Assembly: GCA_003224075.1 (NCBI GenBank)
Contig: QHYF01000154.1
Coordinates: 1-6,146 of the forward strand
Direction: 5' to 3'
DNA from: Acidobacteriota bacterium
Lineage (GTDB): Bacteria; Acidobacteriota; Terriglobia; Acidiferrales; UBA7541
DNA: 6,146 nt
Shown: positions 1 through 4,122 of the stretch, piece by piece
Position numbering within the stretch: the stretch's first letter is position 1
How the letters are laid out: every line of letters begins with the position of its first letter
Program-made: the position numbers and the translations under genes
Notes under the pieces: generated by a model
The model's database searches: none
The model's input: the letters and a program-made list of their open reading frames with translations, nothing else
Told to the model about the DNA's origin: nothing

Positions 1-108
1 GCGCCAGCGGCGGGTGTGCTCGGCAAGAACAGGAGCGGAAAGGAAGGAAAGGAGGCAGATGAAGTAAAGGACACGCAACCAACTCGCTCGATGTGGAGAC
101 GCGGCCAT
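1..108 (-). CDS. N-terminus of a secreted protein, truncated by the left window edge
   Basis: Reading leftward from an ATG at 108-106, 36 codons stay open to the window edge. The product begins with a textbook signal peptide: a basic n-region (His6, Arg7, Arg12), a hydrophobic core around residues 13-28 (VLYFICLLSFLSAPVL), and a likely signal peptidase I site after Val-Leu-Ala at residue 29, followed by EHTRRWR. A good ribosome binding site (GGTGA, 8 nt before the ATG) overlaps the stop codon of the upstream S55-family gene, and only 8 bases separate that stop from this start. The two are therefore almost certainly co-transcribed and translationally coupled. The mature domain lies outside the window, so no function can be assigned. 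That it is a real exported protein is supported by the start, the RBS and the signal peptide together. Confidence 0.75.
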   Translation of the reverse strand, partial: MAASPHRASWLRVLYFICLLSFLSAPVLAEHTRRWR

Positions 109-116
109 ATTGAGAT

Positions 117-121
117 TCACC
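117..121 (-). promoter_or_regulatory. Ribosome binding site of the left-edge gene, overlapping the S55 stop codon
   Basis: The minus strand reads GGTGA at 121-117, and its last three bases are the TGA stop of the S55-family gene. It lies 8 nt before the ATG at 108. This site decides the start of the partial gene and implies reinitiation or coupling. Confidence 0.6.
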
Positions 122-1928
122 GGATTTGCAGATTGAGAGAGATGATGCCGGAGACGGGGCCTCCGAGCGGTACAGAAGCCTCACTGGCCAACGATTCGCG
201 CAGCAGTTGGACGGTGCCCGGAGCGGGACGGCCGTCGACGACATTGATCTGCGAGAGCGGGATGTTCGGGAGTTCTTTGTCGTCCCAAAGGAGTGTGGGC
301 GCCGGGACGAAAAGACCGACGTACAAGCGGTCGTTCCTGCGCTCGCGATTCAGGAGCGCGATAAGTTGATCCAAGCCGGTTGGGCTGCCACCGGCGCCGG
401 CAAATGCGAAGCCGCGCGAGGCGCGATTGAGAAGATCGGCGTCACTGACAAGGATGCGAAGAGTGGTCCCGCGCGCCACCTGTTCGGGCACGCGCACGGT
501 TGTTTCCTCCACGCGGGCGGGGCCGCGATAAGGACGAAGCAGGACGCGGACGCGGAGGGTATCGCCGGGGGCGGCTTCTCCTTTTGCGAGCCAGGCGCTT
601 TCGATGGTGAAGGACTTACGGCCGGCGACGCTCTCGACGCGAAGAGTGATGCGATCCACTTTGGCGGATTCAAACGTGTTGGTGAAAAGCCGGGTGAAGA
701 CGTTTTGCATCGTGAGGGCAATGGGGAGGCCATCGGGAGTGAGGGAATCGGCGGGAGCGAAAGTGTTTTCGATTTGCACCGGCGCATGGCCCTGGAGACG
801 GATTTCGCCGGAAAGATGGAGCGTGGTGCCTTCGCCGTAAAGAGAGTTTTGCGTGAGGCCGTTAAACGTGGTGATGGCCACGAGGAGCGGGGTGAGCTTG
901 GGATGATTGACGAGTTCAAAGTGGAGCGTCTTTTGCTTGGAAGGGGCAGCGCCGGAAACCAACAGCGTCAGATCCAGGGGAATCATTGGCGGAGGCGCGC
1001 CCAGTTGGCCGGTGACGACGGTGAGGTGATCGCCGGTAATCGTGCCGATGGAGCCGCCGACATTGACGATCTTCGTGGAAGCAAGTTCGGAAGAGAGCGT
1101 CGTGAGGACGCGGGTGCGAGCCATGGGGAGCTGAACGTTGCCGAGATTCATAAGCGGATGCCCGCAGAGGTAGACGCGATCGGCCTGGACCGCGGTGACC
1201 GTGCATGCGGAATTGATGGAGGCGTCGCCCTGCACGAACACCATGCCGGCCATTTCGCCGGCCACGAGATGCGCATCGTCGGGACGAGGCGCGGCGGTGC
1301 CGCCCTGCGCGGCGACGAAGCCATAACTCTGAATCTGAGTGGCGAATTGCTGGAGCGCGGCCGGCTGGAAACCGGAGAAGACGAGAGGCGTCTCGATGGG
1401 CTCGAGTGCCGAGCCGGATGGCAGTCCCGTGCGCGTGGCAGCTTCACTGGGAAGGGAAAGTTGTTCCGCGGCCGTTTGCGCGGCAACAAGCTGGGATGGC
1501 GGGTTCAGGACGTCTTGAATGGGCGTGACCCCGGCGATGGGTTCTTTGGTGAAGATGCCCAGCTTCAGCGAAAGGGCGCCGGCGAGTTTGCCGTCGAGAT
1601 AGACGGGGCTGCCGCTCATTCCGGCAACCACGCCTGTGTGCTCAACCTTGGGCCCTTTCAACTGGACCAGAATGATGGATTGCCTTGGGCCCAGGAAATT
1701 GTCCAAGACTCCGATGACTTCCAAGTCGAACTTTTCCACCTGATCCCCGGCAAAGATCGTGTAGGCGTAACCCTGCATGCCGGGGCGCACCTGGCTGAGA
1801 GGAAGAATCTCGCGCAGTTCCTGAGCGGATGCAGCTTGAGATCCCAGGCACAAGGCGAAGATGAACGCGAGAAAGGCGACGAACAAAAAACGCCAAGACT
1901 TGGACAGACCAGGCTGGACCGTAAGCAT
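117..1928 (-). CDS. Exported SpoIVB/S55-family peptidase-like protein
   Basis: The 603-aa product (numbered from the ATG at 1928) starts with a signal peptide: Lys10 and Arg13, a hydrophobic stretch at about 14-29, and cleavage after Ala-Ser-Ala35. It should act in the periplasm or at the envelope. Residues 45-95 contain RPGMQGYAYTIF and EVIGVLDN. Residues 103-108 are GMSGSP, with Ser105 in the position of the SpoIVB nucleophile, followed by VYLDGKLAGALS and AGVTPI. A second conserved block at 242-310 has CTVTA, then CGHP with His257, then GSIGTITGD. The remaining 300 residues are beta-rich with no recognised domain. SpoIVB-type S55 enzymes are self-cleaving serine proteases that act as signalling proteases in sporulation; a sporulation role is not implied here. 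The Ser block precedes the His block, the reverse of SpoIVB. An in-frame TTG at 1970 would add 14 residues. Neither start has a clear Shine-Dalgarno, but the ATG gives the better signal peptide. Substrate and activity are unknown. Confidence 0.85.
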   Translation of the reverse strand: MLTVQPGLSKSWRFLFVAFLAFIFALCLGSQAASAQELREILPLSQVRPGMQGYAYTIFAGDQVEKFDLEVIGVLDNFLGPRQSIILVQLKGPKVEHTGVVAGMSGSPVYLDGKLAGALSLKLGIFTKEPIAGVTPIQDVLNPPSQLVAAQTAAEQLSLPSEAATRTGLPSGSALEPIETPLVFSGFQPAALQQFATQIQSYGFVAAQGGTAAPRPDDAHLVAGEMAGMVFVQGDASINSACTVTAVQADRVYLCGHPLMNLGNVQLPMARTRVLTTLSSELASTKIVNVGGSIGTITGDHLTVVTGQLGAPPPMIPLDLTLLVSGAAPSKQKTLHFELVNHPKLTPLLVAITTFNGLTQNSLYGEGTTLHLSGEIRLQGHAPVQIENTFAPADSLTPDGLPIALTMQNVFTRLFTNTFESAKVDRITLRVESVAGRKSFTIESAWLAKGEAAPGDTLRVRVLLRPYRGPARVEETTVRVPEQVARGTTLRILVSDADLLNRASRGFAFAGAGGSPTGLDQLIALLNRERRNDRLYVGLFVPAPTLLWDDKELPNIPLSQINVVDGRPAPGTVQLLRESLASEASVPLGGPVSGIISLNLQIR

Positions 1929-2003
1929 CAATCGGTAATGATACTCGGTGGGGTACGGGGAAGCAATCAAACCGAAGGAGGCTTCAAGAATAGGCGAGAT
2001 TAG

Positions 2004-2016
2004 CTAGGCGTCCTAG
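2004..2016. repeat. Short inverted repeat CTAGG-CGT-CCTAG
   Basis: A perfect 5-bp inverted repeat with a 3-bp centre lies in the divergent region, 76-88 bp upstream of the S55 ATG. Its size suits a half-site pair for a dimeric regulator. A repeat this short can easily arise by chance, and no second copy was noticed. Confidence 0.25.
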
Positions 2017-2086
2017 AACTCGGAGGCACCATAAGAAGCAGTGAAACGGTTACAGCGGCATACGATCGGAACGGGGTAAGTATGTT

Positions 2087-2114
2087 TTGACATTCCGCTC
2101 GCGCGGAATAGAAT
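2087..2114 (+). promoter_or_regulatory. Sigma70-type promoter of the porin operon
   Basis: A consensus -35 box TTGACA (2087-2092) is followed after 16 bp by TAGAAT (2109-2114), a five-of-six match to the -10 consensus. Transcription is expected to start near 2120-2122, leaving a leader of about 148 nt before the porin ATG. The predicted start lies just before the structured leader element, which supports both calls. The spacer is almost entirely a palindrome, so repressor control is plausible. Confidence 0.7.
2092..2109. promoter_or_regulatory. Operator-like palindrome inside the promoter spacer
   Basis: ATTCCGC (2092-2098) and its exact reverse complement GCGGAAT (2103-2109) are separated by four bases. 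The repeat fills the 16-bp spacer and touches the last base of the -35 box and the first base of the -10 box. A dimeric repressor, or a spacer-distorting MerR-type activator, bound here would control promoter access directly. No cognate regulator is encoded in the window, so the binding factor is unknown. Confidence 0.5.
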
Positions 2115-2124
2115 ACGCGCAATT

Positions 2125-2183
2125 CTCCGGCAGATTTTGGGCCCTCAAAGACTCTTCGATATAAGAGCTGTTGTCTGCCGGAG
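2125..2183 (+). ncRNA. Structured 5' leader: putative three-way-junction cis-regulatory RNA
   Basis: A perfect 10-bp stem, P1, is formed by CTCCGGCAGA (2125-2134) and TCTGCCGGAG (2174-2183). The 39 bases it encloses can form two further hairpins. P2 pairs TTTG (2136-2139) with CAAA (2146-2149), extended by a T2135-G2150 wobble, with loop GGCCCT. P3 pairs CTCTT (2152-2156) with AAGAG (2163-2167), with loop CGATAT. The junction strands are 0, 1 and 6 nt (CTGTTG, 2168-2173). The predicted transcript starts 3-5 nt upstream, so this fold would sit at the extreme 5' end of the porin mRNA. It matches no riboswitch class I can recognise by eye. It could be a ligand-sensing leader, a protein-binding site, or a 5' stabiliser like those on some porin mRNAs. 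The P1 stem is solid as a repeat; P2 and P3 are short and less certain. Confidence 0.5.
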
Positions 2184-2257
2184 CAGATTGAAGGCATCCG
2201 TTTCAGTCTTCACAAAGGAAGTTTCTGAGTCGGGGTTCAAGGCCGAATTCAGGTAGT

Positions 2258-2263
2258 GGGAGG
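2258..2263 (+). promoter_or_regulatory. Ribosome binding site of the porin gene
   Basis: GGGAGG lies 5 nt before the ATG at 2269, a near-perfect Shine-Dalgarno that fixes the porin start. GGAGGA (2259-2264) is also complementary, with one G-U pair, to TTCTCC at 2123-2128. Most of that segment belongs to the 5' strand of leader stem P1, so an alternative pairing could hide the RBS. Confidence 0.8.
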
Positions 2264-2268
2264 AAAGT

Positions 2269-3552
2269 ATGCACCGGCCATTGTTGATCGTTGTAGTGTT
2301 GATCCTCGCGGCGGGAGCGGCATGGGGACAGAGCACGCCACCGCCCGATCCAACAGAGCAGGTGAAGCTGCTACTCGAGCGCGTCCAACAGCTTGAGAAA
2401 CGTGTTTCCGAGCTGGAAAGCAAGCAGTGGGCTGCTCCAACTTCTTCGCTCTCCGCCGCTAGCATTCCCCCTGCACAACAGGCCACGCCCCAACAAACCG
2501 CCGCGCCCGCCGGACAAGAACACCAGCATGGGGGGCAGGAGGAACAAGCTGCGGTCCGGCAAATGGAAACTCACTTCCCATCGCTTCAGATTCGAGGTTT
2601 TGGCGACGTGGACTATTCCGCAACGGACCAGAAAGGGATCACGAGCGGCTTTAATCTCGGTCAGCTCGACCTTCACCTTGCTTCGGCGCTGTCTCCCAAG
2701 GTCACCTACTTTGGTGAAGTCACATTCAACGCCCAGCCCACGGGCTACACCGTGGAAGTCGAACGGAACATCATCCGCTACGACTACAACGATTACTTCA
2801 AACTCTCCTTCGGCCGCTACCATACGCCAATTGGCTATTGGAACACCGCGTTCCATCACGGCGCCTGGCTGCAGACGACGATCAGCAGGCCGGAGATGGT
2901 GAAGGTCGGCGGGACCTTCATTCCCGTGCACTTTGTGGGGTTTCTCGCCGAAGGCAATGTACCCTCCGGAGGCGCGGGGCTGAGCTACAGCGTCGGCGTC
3001 GGGAATGGACGAGGCTCGATCATCAGCCGGCCCGGCGACGCGGGCGACAACAACAACAACCGAGCCTGGGTGGCGAACATCTATTCCCGGCCTGCCAAAT
3101 TGTACGGATTACAGCTTGGAGTCTCCGTGTACCGCGACAAAATCACGCTGCCGATCGTTCTGCCCAACGGAAATAATTTCCGCGAATGGATCTCCGCCGC
3201 TCACGTGGTTTGGACGAAGGAAACCCCGGAATTTCTGGCGGAATTCGCGAACGTCAACCATCGGAACATTCTGACCAACTTCGTCACCAACAGCCAGGCG
3301 TACTACGTGCAGATCGGCTACCGGCTCCCATGGTTTGAAAAGACATTGAAGCCGTATTACCGCTTCGAGCACACGCACACGCCGATGAGCGAAGAGGTGT
3401 TCGCGAATCAGGATCTGGTGGGCTCGATTGTTGGTCTACGATATGACATTTCCAACTATGCAGCCTTCAAGAGCGAATACCGCAATACGAAACGCCTGCC
3501 GGGAGAGCCGCGTATCAACGGCCTGTTTCTCCAGACGGCCTTCACTTTCTAG
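2269..3552 (+). CDS. Outer-membrane porin with N-terminal coiled coil
   Basis: The 427-aa product has a signal peptide (short basic n-region, hydrophobic residues 5-18, likely cleavage after Gly20) and so is exported. Residues 29-53 form a charged heptad segment (EQVKLLLERVQQLEKRVSEL), as in trimeric porins carrying a periplasmic coiled coil. A Pro/Ala/Gln-rich linker with a His-containing patch (QEHQHGGQEEQ, 83-93) follows. From about 105 on, the pattern is a beta-barrel: alternating hydrophobic/polar strands rich in Tyr, Phe and Gly, for example GFGDVDYSATD, FGEVTFN and LGVSVYRDKITL. The last residue is Phe (FLQTAFTF), the usual barrel-assembly signal. Four AAC codons in a row (3049-3060) encode a polar loop, NNNN. 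The length and layout resemble phosphate-selective OprO/OprP-like or DcaP-like porins, but the exact family and solute cannot be set by eye. It is the first gene of an operon with the PstS-like protein and has a strong promoter and RBS. Confidence 0.85.
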   Translation: MHRPLLIVVVLILAAGAAWGQSTPPPDPTEQVKLLLERVQQLEKRVSELESKQWAAPTSSLSAASIPPAQQATPQQTAAPAGQEHQHGGQEEQAAVRQMETHFPSLQIRGFGDVDYSATDQKGITSGFNLGQLDLHLASALSPKVTYFGEVTFNAQPTGYTVEVERNIIRYDYNDYFKLSFGRYHTPIGYWNTAFHHGAWLQTTISRPEMVKVGGTFIPVHFVGFLAEGNVPSGGAGLSYSVGVGNGRGSIISRPGDAGDNNNNRAWVANIYSRPAKLYGLQLGVSVYRDKITLPIVLPNGNNFREWISAAHVVWTKETPEFLAEFANVNHRNILTNFVTNSQAYYVQIGYRLPWFEKTLKPYYRFEHTHTPMSEEVFANQDLVGSIVGLRYDISNYAAFKSEYRNTKRLPGEPRINGLFLQTAFTF

Positions 3553-3556
3553 GTGA
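3551..3556 (+). promoter_or_regulatory. Ribosome binding site of the PstS-like gene, overlapping the porin stop
   Basis: AGGTGA, whose first two bases are the end of the porin TAG stop, lies 8 nt before the ATG at 3565. It favours this ATG over the in-frame GTG at 3553, which would have no proper site, and it implies translational coupling to the porin. Confidence 0.6.
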
Positions 3557-3564
3557 GCCACACG

Positions 3565-4062
3565 ATGAATGACACTCTCAGACGCATTGCGACAATCCTC
3601 TGGATACCAATCTGCGTTTCCATCTTGCTTCAATATCCTTCAACAGCCCAGACTGTGCGAGGGACGGATATCGCCGTCGTCGTTCATCCAGACACTCCCG
3701 TCACGGATCTCAGCCTCGCCGAGGTGCGCAAGGTTCTTCTTGGCGAGCGGCAATACTGGACCTCGAAGCTCCCCGTGGTATTGCTCATTCGAGCTCCCGT
3801 GGCCCGGGAACGGGATGTAGTCTTGCGCGTGATTTATCAAATGTCGGAAGCGCAGTTCAAACAATACTGGGTGGCAAAGATTTTTCGCGCGGAGGTGGCA
3901 TCCCCGCCAAAGATTGTCTACTCGAACGATGTGCAGCTTGAGCTGGTGTCCGCTATCCCTGGGGCGATCGCTTTTGTGGATGCGCGGAACGTGCGGCCGG
4001 GATTGAAGGTCTTGCGCGTGGATGGGCATTTGCCGGGAGAGCAGGGCTACCCTTTGCGATAG
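3565..4062 (+). CDS. Short PstS-like periplasmic substrate-binding-domain protein
   Basis: The 165-aa product has a signal peptide (Arg6, Arg7, a hydrophobic core at about 8-23, likely cleavage after Ser-Thr-Ala28). The mature part of about 137 aa matches the pattern of the PBP-like (PstS/COG0226-type) domain: DIAVVVHPDTPVTDLSLAEV (35-54), the RKVLLGERQYW block (55-65), MSEAQFKQYW (93-102), and PGAIAFVDA (132-140). True PstS proteins are about 300 aa or more with two lobes; this is roughly half that. The Ser-Gly-Thr phosphate-binding segment expected after the conserved Arg is replaced by RAPVARERDVV (76-86), so classical phosphate binding is doubtful. It directly follows the porin with a coupled RBS, and no ABC permease or ATPase follows it, so it may feed or sense a solute entering through the porin. 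Automated annotation would probably call it a phosphate ABC transporter substrate-binding protein. I support the fold but not the substrate. Confidence 0.75.
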   Translation: MNDTLRRIATILWIPICVSILLQYPSTAQTVRGTDIAVVVHPDTPVTDLSLAEVRKVLLGERQYWTSKLPVVLLIRAPVARERDVVLRVIYQMSEAQFKQYWVAKIFRAEVASPPKIVYSNDVQLELVSAIPGAIAFVDARNVRPGLKVLRVDGHLPGEQGYPLR

Positions 4063-4122
4063 GGGGATGACCGCGCCAGCGATGAGCACTGTGGGCGTGA
4101 TGCCGGGTCTTTGCGGAAGAGG

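Larger units (their letters stand above)
1929..2268. other. Divergent intergenic regulatory region
   Basis: About 340 non-coding bases separate the leftward S55-family gene from the rightward porin gene. The half near the porin holds a strong promoter, an embedded palindrome, a structured leader and an RBS, each listed separately. The half near the S55 gene shows no convincing minus-strand promoter. The best -10-like hexamer is TATCAT at 1943-1938, which would make the ATG at 1928 nearly leaderless, but its nearest -35-like box (TTGATT, 1970-1965) is 21 bp away, which is too far. A small 5-bp inverted repeat lies at 2004-2016. I see no gene in the region. Confidence 0.7.

Noticed and set aside
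126..2003. A 625-codon open frame on the plus strand across almost the whole S55-like gene
   Set aside because: It is antisense to a protein with a signal peptide and recognisable S55 motifs, its product is a charged Gly/Arg/Glu-rich string with no domain, and high-GC genes often leave the opposite strand open. The GAAGGAGG at 1974-1981 lies near its end and serves no start.
2125..2183. Reading the leader stem as an intrinsic terminator or attenuator
   Set aside because: The 10-bp stem has a 39-nt interior and no T-run follows it (CAGATTGAAGG), so a standard intrinsic terminator is not supported.
2041..2268. A PhoB box upstream of the porin operon
   Set aside because: No tandem CTGTCAT-like repeats are visible near the promoter, so phosphate-starvation control cannot be supported from the sequence.
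2145..2486. A 113-codon minus-strand frame across the leader and porin start
   Set aside because: It overlaps the strong promoter/leader and the porin signal peptide in antisense. The product is low-complexity Ser/Cys-rich and lacks a convincing RBS.
3049..3060. The (AAC)4 run in the porin gene as a phase-variable microsatellite
   Set aside because: Four trinucleotide units are too few for slippage-driven variation, and changes in units of three would keep the frame. It most likely encodes a polar Asn loop.
4063..4122. A bidirectional terminator between the convergent genes
   Set aside because: I found only weak 4-bp complementarities and no T-run on either strand. Termination may be Rho-dependent or lie inside the genes.
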